DNA of 64,000 nt from Topomyia yanbarensis (GCF_030247195.1 NC_080670.1:163690080-163754079); one strand, 5' to 3'. Positions 46,074-58,851 are shown, numbered from the stretch's first letter. Notes: generated from the letters alone by a model not told the origin. Numbers and translations: made by a program.

Positions 46074-46581
46074 TAGAGATGGGCGAAACAGTTCACTTCG
46101 AAGAACCATTCCCGACTGAACAGTTCTGTAAAAAGAACTAGTTCAGATGAACCGTTCTTCCGTTCAGCTGATATTTTACTTGTATCTAGCGAATGTCTCT
46201 CAAAACATTCGATTCTTGGAGAGGAACCAAACAGATGGTGCCCAAACTATTATACCCCTGTATGCTTAACAAGTTCATCAAGGGTAGCGATTTCTTCATG
46301 ATGTATAACTAGAGAAATAGAGAATGTGATGAGTCGTTCTTCGCCGGTTCCATTCTGGGAGAGCACAGAGAGCGGTTTGTGGGACGGCAAGTCGGTTCAT
46401 TTTCATTCGTTCGCCTAAAAATCGGTCCGAGAAATTCGCCAAACGGCTTTGGGTCAGGTTCAGTTCATACGCTTTGAAGAGAATTGAGAACTACCGTTCT
46501 TTTAAAAAGAACTTCCGTTCGCTCATTCTCTTCGAAGAACCAGTTCACTTGAACCGTTCGCGAACGAATGGCCCATCTCTA
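46074..46581. mobile_element. hAT-type MITE with TAGAGATGGGC ends
   Basis: TAGAGATGGGC at the left and GCCCATCTCTA at the right are perfect inverted ends. Perfect 8-bp duplications ATGTGCGG lie at 46066-46073 and 46582-46589. The 508-bp interior is full of GTTC/GAAC pieces (AGTTCACTTCGAAGAACC at the left, CTTCGAAGAACCAGTTCAC at the right), so much of it can fold. There is no transposase. Confidence 0.8.
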
Positions 46582-46603
46582 ATGTGCGGGTCCAAGTAGC
46601 ATT

Positions 46604-46682
46604 TCTAGTTTTATAGCACACTACAAGTACATTCTAAGTTTTAAGAAGGGCTTCAAGAATGCCATAAAACCTCAATTGTTGC
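46604..46682. repeat. Short palindromic MITE-like repeat, copy 2
   Basis: It shares TATAGCACACTACAAGTACA and ATAAAACCTCAATTGTT with the copy at 2127-2216. Confidence 0.5.
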
Positions 46683-46687
46683 AGGGG

Positions 46688-46755
46688 GGTTGGGAGTCGA
46701 ACCCAGGTGCGCTGCGTACAAGGCCAGCGATTTACCAACTAGGCTGTGCCCGTCC
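46688..46755 (-). other. tRNA-like sequence, probably a SINE head or tRNA pseudogene
   Basis: On the minus strand CAGCCTAGTTGGTAAATCGC resembles an A box and GGGTTCGACTCCCAACC is a good B box and T arm. The expected anticodon arm does not form with a 7-base loop (CGCTG and CAGCG enclose ten bases), and no acceptor stem closes. A functional tRNA is therefore unlikely. Confidence 0.45.
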
Positions 46756-47113
46756 ATGTGTACATTTTTTCGAAATAGCGCTCCGAAGCCACATGTACCC
46801 CTAGCGAACGAACACGACAACTGAGAAACGTCAATTTTTTTTGAGTTATAACAGAGCTAGCACACGACAGCCATGAAAATGATAAATTCACTTTAATAGG
46901 ATTTCCATAGCTGAGCAACAGCTGAGGGTCCGAATTGGTCAGTGGTCCAAATTAGCCCACTTCCGCCTACACCAAACGTATACCAGTGGTATTAACAGCA
47001 CAGACAAAAAGTCATTAAAGACCTTCGCAGAAAAAAATCCAGGAAAAAAATCGTTTCGTAATTTTTCAAACAATATCCTATATTTTTTGGGTTTTTTACA
47101 TTTCTTAGTTTTT

Positions 47114-48500
47114 TGCCTTTCTCAATAGAAAGGTATTGCAATTGCTCTGAAAACCGAATTTTTAACGGAGGCCCGGAGGGCCGAGTGACATATACCATTC
47201 GATTCAGTTCGTCGAGTTCGGCAAATGTCTGTGTGTGTATGTATGTGTGTATGTATGTATGTGTGTGTGTGTATGTGCGTATGTGTGTGTATGTGACCAA
47301 AAATGTCACTCATTTTTCTCAGAGATGGCTGAACCGATTTTGACAACCTTAGCCTCGAATGAAAGGTGCAACGTTCCCATAGGCTGCTATTGAATTTCTA
47401 ATGGATCCGACTTCCGGTTCCGGAATTACAGGGTCATGAGTACGAACACGCAGAAAATGTCGATTTTAATAAATTCTGCAATGAATGTATAAAGGTGAAA
47501 ATTTTTACAAAATATGACCACAACTGCTTCGATTTGTAGTATTAGGTCACTAACATCAATTCAAAGTCTATTTGGCCACATTGGCCACCATCATCGGTTC
47601 CGGAAGCCCCGGCGGAAGTATCTAAATTCAGAATAACAGTCACATCGGTTTCTCGGAGATGGCTAGACCGATTCGACTAAACTTGGCCTCAAATGAAAGG
47701 TATTGCGTCCCCGTAAATGGCTATTTAATTTCATCCCGATCCGACTTCCGGTTCCGGAGTTACAGGTTGTGGCGTGCGATCACATAGCAAATTGTGATTC
47801 AAACCGATCCTCCGATGAAAGCAAAAAAGGTAAAAATTTCGCTAAAATGTCGCTCAAACAACTTAAATTTGCTGTTCTAGGTCACCGACGGCCAACCAAA
47901 CTTTCGTTGACTACATTGACCACCATAGACGGTTCCGGAAGTGCCCGGGAAAAGCGGCCATCTTTCAAAATTTACGAACTCACATCAGTTTCCCGAAAAT
48001 GGTTGGGCCGATTTTCACAAACTTAGTCCCAAATGATAGCTATATTATCCCCACAGATGTCTATAAAATTTCGTACGGATCGCTTATATGGGTCCGGAAA
48101 TATAGACTAAATCGTCCGGTCACATATGAAATTCCCATATAAGTCGGAACTCTAATTTTTTTTCAAAGGGGGGACCCCATTAAATTTCAGAAATCGAATT
48201 CGTATTTTTGATGCCAAACATCTTTAAAATGCATGAAACGTCGAGATTTTATGTTATCTCGATTTTTTTTTTTTATAAAAATCGACTTTTTGGGACTTTG
48301 CCGATTTCGCACCTTTTTTCAGTTCAATATTACCATGGCTGTTTTTTCTTTTTCAAAATTTTAGAACTCGAATAATGATTTATTTTCTTGTATATAGTTG
48401 TCATGTGTTGTATAATAATAAAATGTAATATATGCATTTAAAAGTTTTTAATGAATATGAACAACGCACACATTCTCGCGATTCATGATTGAGAAAGGCA
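47114..48500 (+). mobile_element. Non-autonomous DNA element with TGCCTTTCTCAAT ends and internal tandem units
   Basis: TGCCTTTCTCAAT at the left and ATTGAGAAAGGCA at the right are perfect 13-bp inverted ends. The left part holds GGAGGCCCGGAGGGCCGAG and a TG/TATG microsatellite (47229-47292). Three related units follow at about 47315, 47651 and 47990 (period about 338 bp), each with GAGATGGCT-ACCGATT or a variant, then a CTCAAATGAAAGGT-like stretch and CCGACTTCCGGTTCCGG. I recognise this as a repeat common in mosquito genomes. Frames through it are not genuine genes. Confidence 0.65.
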
Positions 48501-48904
48501 CAATTGCACCGCTAGGTGGATTAAAATAGGTTTTTTTTTAAAACTGCATTAAAATATTTTTCCTTTGACATCAACAAAAATCGGTACAGCGATTTAGAAG
48601 CTATGAAAGTTTGAATAATATTTTTTTTGAAAAATCGGTATTTTTGTACCAGTCTAAATGACAAAATGCTGGTCCAATATTTTTGGATATGGACCGATCC
48701 TAGGGAATTCTGAGAAATCGTATATTTTTTTTACGTGGAATTTCTGATATACCAATAGATTGCAAATAATGTAGACTAGCAGTTGTGGCAGAACGAAATT
48801 GGAAATCTTAAGTCTTAACTCATAGCGGGAAATGGTTAAAATCGAGCCTAGTAAGGAAGACCTCGTAGGCAAGCAATAAAATAGAAATGTGTCAAGCGTT
48901 TTAC

Positions 48905-49357
48905 AAGTAAGGGATTGTCGTATAGGTTGGGACGCGTGTCGTATGGGTTGGGACACCATACAATTACGCATACGTACAAGATTGCGTACAAGTTTTACAT
49001 GTAACACTGGTAGTCAGATTAACTTTGTCAAATGGCAGTAAATAAGTCAGTCATTCAGTTACTTCTTATTCTAAAATACCAATTAACAAATAAATATTAA
49101 CCAAAAAATAAATATAATGCATTAAAGTTTAAATTGCCTTTAATTATTTAAATTGTTTGTTTTTTGGACATTTTGCCGTCATGTAGAAAATTGATCCTGA
49201 GTCTTATTTAAAATTGCAAGTAAACATCTTCCATTCGCAGACATTAAGCCACAATATATGTACAAAATAGTGTACTACAACCTAAAAAATATTGTCATGG
49301 AAACAAGATATCAGCCTCTAAACAAACCCGTCCCAACCTAGACTACATTCCCTTACT
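48905..49357. mobile_element. MITE with AAGTAAGGGA ends
   Basis: AAGTAAGGGATTGTCGTATA plus GGTTGGGACG at the left is inverted at the right as CGTCCCAACC and then TAGACTACATTCCCTTACTT, about 30 bp with a few mismatches. A subrepeat GTATAGGTTGGGAC / GTATGGGTTGGGAC lies at the left. There is no coding content. Confidence 0.6.
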
Positions 49358-49489
49358 TATTTTACCTGAAATCTTGATCTATTTGCGCACATTTTTTACG
49401 GATACGGCTAGGTCCGCTCTCATACCACAAATTTGTGTACGCACAGAGTCTGAGCAGACTTTTTATTGTGCAAATGATTATCCAGCAGT

Positions 49490-51250
49490 TCAAACATTAC
49501 ACGCTTTCGTTAGTACTGTTTTGGTTTCGCAGTGCCCTAATGAGTGCTCAGCGATGTTTCTCTCGATAGCTCGCTGACGAACCGGCGCCAACAAATGCGT
49601 TTTTTTTGTTTTCATCGAGCTCTTTTCTAAAGAAGACCTTCTCCGGGTACTCGTCAGAGTACTGTTTGTCTCACCGTGGGTTGCGTATTGAACGTAAGTA
49701 GTCTCAGCTTGAATCACGGTGTCGAGAGTCAGACCTTGAAGGGACACCTTCTGGCCTTTACAATGAAGCTTAGGAGAGGAAATGTTCCTCTTTTTTCTAT
49801 TGCTTCTAAGCGCACCAAAAGATGTTCCCTCCTGGGATTCATCAGAGTTGCCTTCGTCAGTAGACAAGTTCGTATAGATGTTTGTAGAGACTGGTGGAAT
49901 AGCTATCTTTAGCATTTCTGCGAAAGATCGTTTTGAGCGTCCCCGAAGGAAACACTGTTAAATGCAAACGTTTGCAGTCCAGTATCAGTCTTCAAAACAG
50001 CCAACTCCATGTGTCAGCAGATCCGAACAATTCAAACTCGAATCGGAGACGACTCGTCATATTCAATGGTACACATACTCTACACTCATTTGTAAAAGGC
50101 TCGTAGCCAGCAATATCACCACCCGAAGCTTATCGGAGCGAATTTTCGTTATTTCTGTCACAACCGCTCCGTCAGAACTCGAGAAATCTACAATAGATTC
50201 AAACATTTCTTGTTTTTGGTCTAGAAAAATATTACGAATAGCCCGGTTGCGTAGGGTGGGTTCAATCGGAGAGTCGATTTTATTGCGGTATCTTTCTCAC
50301 CTTGAGGCAAATCATTATAAGGAGAAATCATTTTTGCATGGGGCTATTGCCCAGTGCAGATTTGTTATAGTCAACAATGCAGAATGTAATATTATAGCGG
50401 TACTTAACTTGTATATATAACGGTATCCAGGCGACTTACTAGAAAGGAAACACTTCACTACTCTGCCGGCCGAATAACGGTAAAAAGTCCGCGTACAAAA
50501 GAAGGGAAAAAATGGTGAGACCTCGACGAGGTGAAGAATGCGCAAGATAACCTTGACAGTGGTTTAGTGTTGTTCTTTATAACGTTACACTGCACGGACT
50601 GGAAAGATCGACATATCGGTCCGAGAGTCACCGAACGAATGGCTTTAAAATGTTGATTGCAATACTGCCGCTACACGCATAACTGTCCCATATTCAATGG
50701 GATTCCCTATACACATGATACAATTATGCATAGAGCGGCAGAATAGGCGTTTATAATTGTGAACCGATTGTCACAATATTCAATGTCTTTTTCTAATATA
50801 TTGTAGTATACGAGTCAAGCGTCCATCTAACCTTTGCTGAATGAATTTCTAGCCTTTGCTGAATGGATTCCGTTTGAAACGAGCAATCAGTACTCTGTTG
50901 GTTCTTTTACGCGTTGTTCTCGGTTTTCGTCTAGCTTCTGACGTGTGATCCACGGTCATCCGTTTCTGGAACCTTTGGAGGAACTTCGAGATGGACGGAT
51001 GATGTATATCCATCAGTTTTCACAAGGCGCGATGCGACAACCAAGGATTTTGTACGTGGGTAAACATAATTCTTTCGCAATCGGTTTGCTGTTTTTTTTT
51101 TGCATCTCGACTGGAATCTCACCGATAACTGCAAAACTTAGCGGATGTAAACAATACACTCTAAAGAGAAGCTGGGCAAAGTTTCGTTCATTTCGGTCAA
51201 GTATGAAAACGTTATGCAAGTTTGACACTGTTGCAATAATTATCGACTAA
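49490..51250 (-). pseudogene. LINE ORF1-like remnant, fragmented
   Basis: A 141-codon minus-strand frame at 49915-49490 contains STNIYTNLSTDEGNSDESQE and a KKRNISSPKLHCKGQKVSL-type basic stretch, which fits the C-terminal tail of I/Jockey-type ORF1 proteins. Upstream, near 50010-49990, DLLTHGVGCFED matches the fragment at about 11130 (DLLKHGVGCFQDP). A further open stretch at 51228-51013 may be the N-terminal part. Stops and a missing zinc-knuckle region show decay and deletion. The assignment rests on one short match plus style. Confidence 0.4.
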
Positions 51251-54200
51251 TCTTTTATCGGATGTCTGCTTCAATATAATATTGAACCATGAATAGCAAG
51301 ACATCAGCAGCGATGATAGCTTGAGCTTGAGCTTGTGCGACCAAGACATCAGCAGCGATGATAGTACGGACAAAGACAACAATTCGAAAGAAAGCGATCT
51401 GAACGTCCCCCAAATGGTAGTATAGCGACCTGCTGTTTGATCTGTTCCAGTACACACTTCTCGCCTTTAGTTGCTCTGGACCAAACAAACTTACTCCAGT
51501 TTACTCGGGTTTCAGGAATCATGAATCAGTAGCGTCTGGCTTACTCGGGTTTACTAGTAGAAGAAGAAAAGAAGAAGCTGATAATACAGGAACAATTCCC
51601 GATCAGAAAGAAATAACAAAATTATTACAGACTGAGTTACTATGTTATGATAACAAGTTGTGTTATAACTTTGGTCTCGTTAGTTGGTAAAATAACAGAA
51701 AACATAACAGAAATTCTTCTAGTATATATCAAAAATATGACAACCTGTGATAGGCTTCTATCAGAATTATAACAAATTTTGTTAGGTTCCCCCACTGCCA
51801 ATATAGCTTTTATTACCTATTGTATAGTATCAACGAATTTAGCGTGCAAGTCTAAAAATAGAATAGAATAGAAAAATATAGCATATATTAGGGCGTTTTC
51901 GTTTGGCAGCAAAAAGCTTCATATAGCAAAAGCTTTTTATAGTTTGGTCAAATGATTGCGTACATGCTGGCTGATTGTTATTACGAATATATGACACGCT
52001 GATGGTTATTTGTGCATTATAGCGATTTGATCCTGGGTATTCTGAGTTTTATGTGGATGTTTCCTGCATGAACCAACGACGTTGCTTTCGACTGATGTTT
52101 AATGTTAGCATAATATTCCTCGAATCCGTCAAGGGCAAAACGATTATAGATGCATCTTGTTTCCAGAATGCACACATTGAACTTTGCCAAAGCCTAAGGA
52201 CTGTTTGTTTTCTTTGTGTCATACGCTTTGTTTTCTTGCAGTTTTACTCACTACTACAGCTGCCTATATTACGATGGATTGGATAGCTTTATAATGTCTT
52301 TTCAGATTAAGAATGTGGGGCTATTTTTAGATTCTGAATAGTGCGCTTCGGTGCTTCTCTTGTACGTTAACATGATTTACACGATTTTTAGAAATAATGT
52401 CGATGCGATATGGTAACATTTAGCGGATAATTTACCTACATTATTTTACGGAGAATACGACAAATGTTACTTATGATTCCAAATAGATTCAAAGAAACAA
52501 ATACCAAAGTTTTGAGGCTTGCATTTTGAGATTTCAAGTAAAGTTGTTTTCGGGGTTTTCTTATTGGCATTTTTATATGGGGAAGATTAAGCAAACCATT
52601 ACAATAATCTCATATCTAATAAATTCGCAGAAATACAATTTTTTACAATAGTTCAATCTATCAACTGCGAATATTATAACAGATAATCATAAAAGTCGAG
52701 GAATTGTTGAGGATTTTTCGGTGAGACGAATTTTGGAACATTTCATGTTTTCAAAAATACATTTTCTTTTCTAAATTTTATTTAGTTTTAAGGAGGAAAT
52801 TATTCAATATTTTTTCATTAAAGTTTTTAGCTATTTCAAGCACTATCTAAAACACATATTTAAATTGTAACAGCAAACAATAATACCAGCTGGGATATGT
52901 ATATATTCAGAGATTTCTAGGCCATTTTGGAATATTGATAGCTTTATGCAGCATACTCACAAATATTAATTTTTCAACAATTTGAACAGGTCGCATTATT
53001 CCTTTTTTTAACTTTCTACAAAATGAATCAAGTATCTTGATTATTACGAAAAATTTGTTAGTTCGATGTTTTTTTAAAACGAACGAAGCACCATCGAATA
53101 CAACGGAAACATTAGTACATATGCGCATTCAAAGTAATTGTCAGTTCATTGTAAATGTCAAACTGTCTTAGGTGGAATGAAAAGATACAACAATCTCAAA
53201 CTCAACTATTTTTATGCGAGAGTTTAAATAAAAAAAATTACAATGCTTTGGTAACTCGAACGCACAAAATAAGATACCCACAAACTGGACAAGTTTCGGT
53301 TGTTTATGAAAAACCCGCATAAATTGGGGAAATCGGACTGAAGATCCTCGAAGATCCTCAAAATTCAAAACGGTTTTGTGGAAATCAGTATATATCAAAC
53401 AGTTTTTTAAGTTCTAAAAATTCGTTTTCGCAATATGCACAATTAATTAAAAGAAAATTATTTATATAATTATTTGACTAAACCATAACAAATAGTTTAA
53501 AAATGCTCTTTATTTGAATCCGTGTTTCTTTATTTCATCTGGAGTGCTTGATACTTCCTTCTTTAAAATAAGTTTTATATGAAAATTATAATCTTTAGAA
53601 TAGCTTGTTGATAACTTTACGATTCCAAAACTTTTTGAATAAAGGCTTCAACATTGAAATCATATGCCACATATTCGAAGTTGCGCGTCAGACGAGTGTC
53701 TCAGAAAATAGGCAATCTCTTAATCAAAATGCAACCAAGTAAGTTAAACACCTTACTTTCAAGTTTTTAGACCACTTGCATCTAAAACTTATCTATTCTC
53801 AAAATAGTGGAACTTTGAATATCCATGTGGAAAACGCAAATATAAGGAAATCAATAAAACTTCGAAAATTTGCTTTAAAAAGTTGAATATATACGCATAA
53901 AAAGAGGCTTCAGCGTATTAGCCAATAGACAGTCATTTGTATAATATAACAATCATTCACAGTTGATTGATTGATTTGTTTATTGGGGCTTTAATCAACT
54001 GGTCATTTGCCCGCTTTACAGTTTACAGTTAGCATTCAAAGATAATTGTGAAAGAATATGTAATATATTATAACATCATCGTTGTATGCGTACATTAATA
54101 TCATATTAGCAGTTCAATGATATCACCAGAAGATATAATCTTGATATAAGTTTGCTTGCCTTGCTGATTGGGATATCACAAAAATAACACAGTGAGTAAT

Positions 54201-54401
54201 AAATATCAACATGAGATATAAATTTGATAGCTTTCTGTTATGTCGTTCTGATCGGGTTGCCTCCCTATTTACTCTGCGATACTTCTATTTTCTCCTAGAA
54301 CTGAGGTTTGTTCCTATCCATATCAACCATTTAACTTTACATACACTAGTCTGAATGAACCTAATTCTGGTGAAAATTTTCAAAAATAGTGGAAAGATTT
54401 G
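51251..54401. other. Intron, no gene seen
   Basis: A 22-bp phrase containing GACATCAGCAGCGATGATAG is duplicated at about 51299-51321 and 51345-51367, with a GAGCTTGAGCTTGTG stretch between. The rest is AT-rich with no supported feature. A LINE-like 3' fragment (GTTTATTGGGGCTTTAATCA) may lie near 53970. Confidence 0.4.
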
Positions 54402-55004
54402 TACACTCAAAAATATGTTCACTTCAACGTTACGTGAAAAGTGACGCGAATATGTTCCACCCTATATTTCGCGTAGCTATTACATGACTGCTATTTAAAT
54501 TATATTTATTCTATTATCCAGTAAAGGATAAGTGTTATTCATTTAGTTTTCAATGAGATTTCGCGTGATATTCACATGATGAGAAGATATATGATTACGG
54601 CCTAAAAGCCAACTGTCAAAATCCACTTTGAATGGAAATTCCAGACAAACCGTTACTAGTCGAACACAGTTCACAACAGTTTATGAAAGAGAAAACTTTT
54701 CTCTTTCGTTTACTATCAACATCTGTGATTGGCGTGTAACGGATTGCCCGGAATTTCCATTCAAAGTGGATCTTGACAGTTGGCTTTTAGGCCGTAATCA
54801 TATGTTTGTCGAGATTTGTTGGTTCGGCAGATATAATATTTAATTTTGACTGTTTGACATTTTCTAAAAACTCGTACCTCTTACGTGTTGACCCAATAGT
54901 TTTCAAAAGACATTCAATAATAATCAATATTGCCATGTAGACCATTCAAGCTGTCAGATATAATGAACCTACGTGATTTTAACGAGAAGAATTGTTTGGG
55001 TGTA
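54402..55004. mobile_element. Outer MITE with TACAC(T/C)CAAA ends
   Basis: TACACTCAAAAATATGTTC at the left and the complement of the right end, TACACCCAAACAATTCTTC, are imperfect inverted repeats. TA on both sides is a likely target duplication. It contains a second complete MITE at 54592-54800. Confidence 0.55.
54592..54800. mobile_element. Nested MITE with inverted repeats of about 54 bp
   Basis: The left arm starts TGATTACGGCCTAAAAGCCA and the right arm ends with its complement. The two arms match over about 54 bp with a single clear mismatch near TGTCAAAATCC/TGTCAAGATCC. TA lies immediately on each side (54590-54591, 54801-54802). The central 100 bp is unique. The arms are nearly identical, so this copy is young. 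Confidence 0.75.
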
Positions 55005-56119
55005 GTGACGTCGTAATAAGATCGATTCAGACGCTTCCGTCAACGTCAACGAAACGTCACCGGATAAGTTTAATACTTTTCAATTGAAATTTCACAAAAC
55101 CTGTATAAATCTGTATTCTGTATCAGGTCTGCATCTGCGCTTGAAAATCTTTATAATACAGATAAATCTGCATAAATTGCAGCTGTGTTCTCAATGTTAT
55201 CTGCACTGAGAAACAAAAATATGCATAGTTAGCATACTTTCTATTCCTGCCTCTTTTCTTCTGCTGCGATTTTTATGCATTTTCATGCATATACTTCTAG
55301 TAAGCATTCAATGAGTGGATAGACCGAATATGTCCAATGCATAAAATTTACAACAGAAGAAACGAGAGCCAGATAGAAAAGTATTCTATCAATGCATATA
55401 TAAAATTCTGCGTGTATTTGCTCAAATATTGGCATCTTTACGCAGAATATGTATATAGGGGGCGTTACATGCGTGAGGTGGATGTTTTGCGAATGAACTT
55501 TCAAATTAGTAGAAAATTTTCAAAAGTTCACGTAATTTTTTGCATTTTTCAAGAAAATTGGCCATATTTGTATAAAAAAGTGAAAGTGAAGTGGAAGAAA
55601 ACTAATTTCTTTCAAAATGGCAATAGATTTGTTATGCAAAATGAGGGATATTGTAGCATATTTTTAATTTTTGCTTTCTGAATCGTTGTAAAACCTCTTC
55701 GTACAAAGTTGTGTATGTTCGAAATGAGCGCTTATTTTTGCATAAAGTGAACTAATATTTGTTATGCTTTGATTTTCTTGAATCTGGCAGTTGTGAACCC
55801 TAACCTAAAAGCACAGTAAGCACAGATTTCTTGTTTTACTTGGGTGTATCTAATAAAAACTATTATCATTAACTTCCAAATCGTTTTTCTTCCCTTCTGA
55901 GTCCATTATTTACCAAGATTGATGCGTATTTAAAGAAAAGCATCAAACAATTTTGTCAAATCACTTAGCGTAGATATGAAAAACTTCCACCTTATCTAGT
56001 TTACGCTGCTAATCTGTAGATGTCGCAGAAGGCTTGAGCTTGCAGCAAAACGCCAATACCGAACTTCAATTTAGCTGACTTTGCAGTCGATGAATAACGT
56101 ATAAGACTGGTGCAATGAT
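55005..56119. other. Intron, no gene seen
   Basis: AT-rich. A 114-codon frame at 55337-55681 (+) is Lys/Phe/Tyr-rich with no motif and looks like chance in AT-rich DNA. Confidence 0.4.
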
Positions 56120-56220
56120 TCAATTCTAACGAAAATTCTTCCTGCTTCGGGTTCGAACTGACGTCAACTAGTTTGTGAGACCAACGCTTCGCCTTCTGTA
56201 CCGACGCGTCGGGCCCGGAA
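56120..56220 (-). repeat. tRNA-derived SINE-like fragment
   Basis: On the minus strand AGGCGAAGCGTTGGTCTCAC, then ACTAGTTGACGTCAGTTCGA and ACCCGAAGC, give A-box-like and B-box-like parts with a tRNA-like spacing. It is related in layout to the fragment at 5490-5595. It is not a functional tRNA. Confidence 0.35.
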
Positions 56221-58851
56221 ATTTGCATGGGTACCGGCAATGAAACGGTCAATATCTAACATGTAACAGGAAGACCACAGTATACGGTTCCGCAGAAGCT
56301 TTCTTCTGTACAAAAGCTTGAAACATCCGCAGCAGCTATTCCACTCAACCGAAAACATCCAACTGAGCCGAACGAACGTACGCAGACTAGCTCAGACGCG
56401 AATCGGGGCCATTATCTTTAAAAGTCTGCGATTTTCGAGTAGTTTTTCCTCTTGGAATTGTTGTTGTTGTTATTTGTTTGTTTGGCTGGTTATTTGTTTG
56501 TTCGTGCAAGTGCCCCTGTTTTCGACGATTTCGCTGCTTGTGTTCACTATTTTTCGAAACAATATATTGATTGGCATATTATTTCAACAGTTTTTTTTTC
56601 ATTCTTTGCGTTGTTTCATTCGCTCTTGACTTAATGGTGGCCCCTCTCGCGATTGCCGGCTAGAAGTGTTATTTCTTTCATTTTACTAATCGATTTACAT
56701 TGGCATGGTATAGCTAATTACAAGCTTTGTGGATACGGTACAAAAACCGAACACGGCTACTGTGGGTTATTAGAGGTTAGGTTAGATTTGAATAAGGAAA
56801 ATAGCTCCCTTGAGCGTGGCAACAAGGGAGCTATTTTATAATTGTTTTATCGGTTATTGGGTTGATTTTATCAAACCGATATTAGGTTTATATCAGAAAA
56901 AAGCGACTGTTTAGAAGAATGAGTACATTTCAGATCCGCTTTGTTTGTTTCTGACGACTTTAGAAATAAAAAACTGCTCTTTTGATTGTAATATTGTGGA
57001 TAATATGAACAAAAAAAATGAAATCGGGACATCCTATGTAAATTTTTTTTATAGCTTTATACCCTGCCTACTAGAAACAAAAGAGCGGAACAGTTCTTCA
57101 CTAACGGCGAAGAGCACACATAAAGACGACTGGCAACTCTGTCTAGAATTCGGAAGCAACAACAACAGCACCTCTTCCGGGTAAAGGTGGTAGTTTCTAT
57201 AATGATATACGCACACAGTTCTACTTTTACCTGTTGCTTCCCACCTTGGTACAATACTGGGAAATGAAGGAGATGGCAGTCTTTTTGATATGTAGTCTTC
57301 GCTCTGAGTAAGGATGTTTTCGTGAACGGGCTAGTTAGATCAGCTCCGCATGAAATACTTCGGTGTCAATGGAATGTCCTGATACGAATCTACGAAATAT
57401 CAGTGCTGAATAAATAGATGGATTTTCGAAAATGCAATATTTAGTAAATCAAAGAGTTTGCGTTTCGACTTCGCATCGTCACTACCTGGCGCTAAGACTG
57501 ATGAGACGAAGTCGAAATGCAAATGCTTCGACTTGCAGAAAAGTTAGATATTGTGTACTCCATACACAAAAAGGTTCAACCCAAACTGTTCCAAAGCATC
57601 CCTTGTTTTATAAATTTTTTTTCTAGAAAATGATCTATTGTATTATTGGAACATATAAAGAGTGATTTGTGAATAAATTTAAACATGTAAAGTGCTTTGA
57701 TAGCAACTAATAGTGATTAATGATAAAAAACAAATTTTCAATACATTTTTAAAGGTTATGTTGTTTTCTTCATATATTGTAATAATTTTACGTCTCTGGC
57801 TACTGGTAATCAGCGCTGATTATTATTTGTGGTCTAAACATGTCAAGTGATAATGAAATTTTACAGCTATAAACATTTAATAATGTTTCTGGGAAGTTCA
57901 TATGTCCAACAATATACAGAAACCTACGGTGACCGCGATGATCCCACATTAAACTACCGTTCCCCTTCTGAACCGCAAACCTTAGAATCTTGGACCACAT
58001 TCGACATGTGAAGTGCATTTTAATTACATCACAAATCAAACCCATCGCTTACTAAATGGCAGCAATAATTGCGGTAATTAAGCTTCGGGTTCGTCGCTTT
58101 CGACACCTGCTGCTGCTGCAGCAGCAGAAGCAGCAGCAAAGGCAAACTTTTTTCTTCGTTCGCCCTGTCTCTTTTCCTCCACTATCGTTCGCTATTACTG
58201 CTGCTGTGGCTGCGATTGCGCCCCGCAACTGTTCGAAGGTTTTTTGCATTCCGATCGCGATCAAAGGATGAGCGCATAGCTGATGGGTTGTGTCATCGCT
58301 TGACAAAATATGCGATCGAGTGCTCTCTTTCACCTGCACCTTCAGCACTAATGAGGGGGTTAGACGTGGACACTCCTTCTGCTCGGGGACAGTGTGAAAA
58401 TACAACAATGCTGTTACGTTGGTTACACGCCTATCCATTAGGAGTGTTGCCGGTATTTCGATGCGGATCTTGCAATATGGCAACTTATTCTGGTCAGCTC
58501 AGGTGCGTGGCGTCCAGATCAAACACTAGTCGATTGCCACTTGACAATGATGATAGTGTCAGGTGCTGGATGTGGCCATAGTAGAATGAAGCCCTAGTCC
58601 GCTTCAAGTGCTACCTGAAGCGACATGTCAATTTCTATAGTAAATATTAAAATATGTTCGTACGAAAGGAGTTCAGTCTAGCGCACTTCACTCACCAAAT
58701 TAGCGTAAATGACAAATTGAGATGCTCTTCGTTGAAGTACCATGTTGGCATTGAGAACGCCATGTTGAATAATCTTTGATACTTGATATATTCTTGCAAC
58801 AGTGCTACTTAAATAACCACCGTCTTTGTTTTCTTTTTCCCTCCCACACAG
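56221..58851. other. End of the large PDSS1 intron
   Basis: AT-rich with a GC-richer patch at 58080-58580. It contains a perfect 14-bp hairpin at 56798-56837 and a CTG/CAG run near 58108-58138. No gene was supported. It ends with the acceptor TTTTTCCCTCCCACACAG before 58852. Confidence 0.5.
56798..56837. other. Perfect 14-bp stem with a 12-base loop
   Basis: AAAATAGCTCCCTT and AAGGGAGCTATTTT are exact inverted copies separated by 12 bases. No T run or tail suggests a specific role. Confidence 0.6.

Noticed and set aside
46688..46755. Functional tRNA gene on the minus strand
   Set aside because: No 7-base anticodon loop and no acceptor stem; better explained as a SINE head or pseudogene.
47113..47346. 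Open frames of 74-105 codons on both strands
   Set aside because: They run through a TG/TATG microsatellite and translate as simple repeats.
55337..55681. 114-codon frame
   Set aside because: AT-driven composition with no motif or neighbours.
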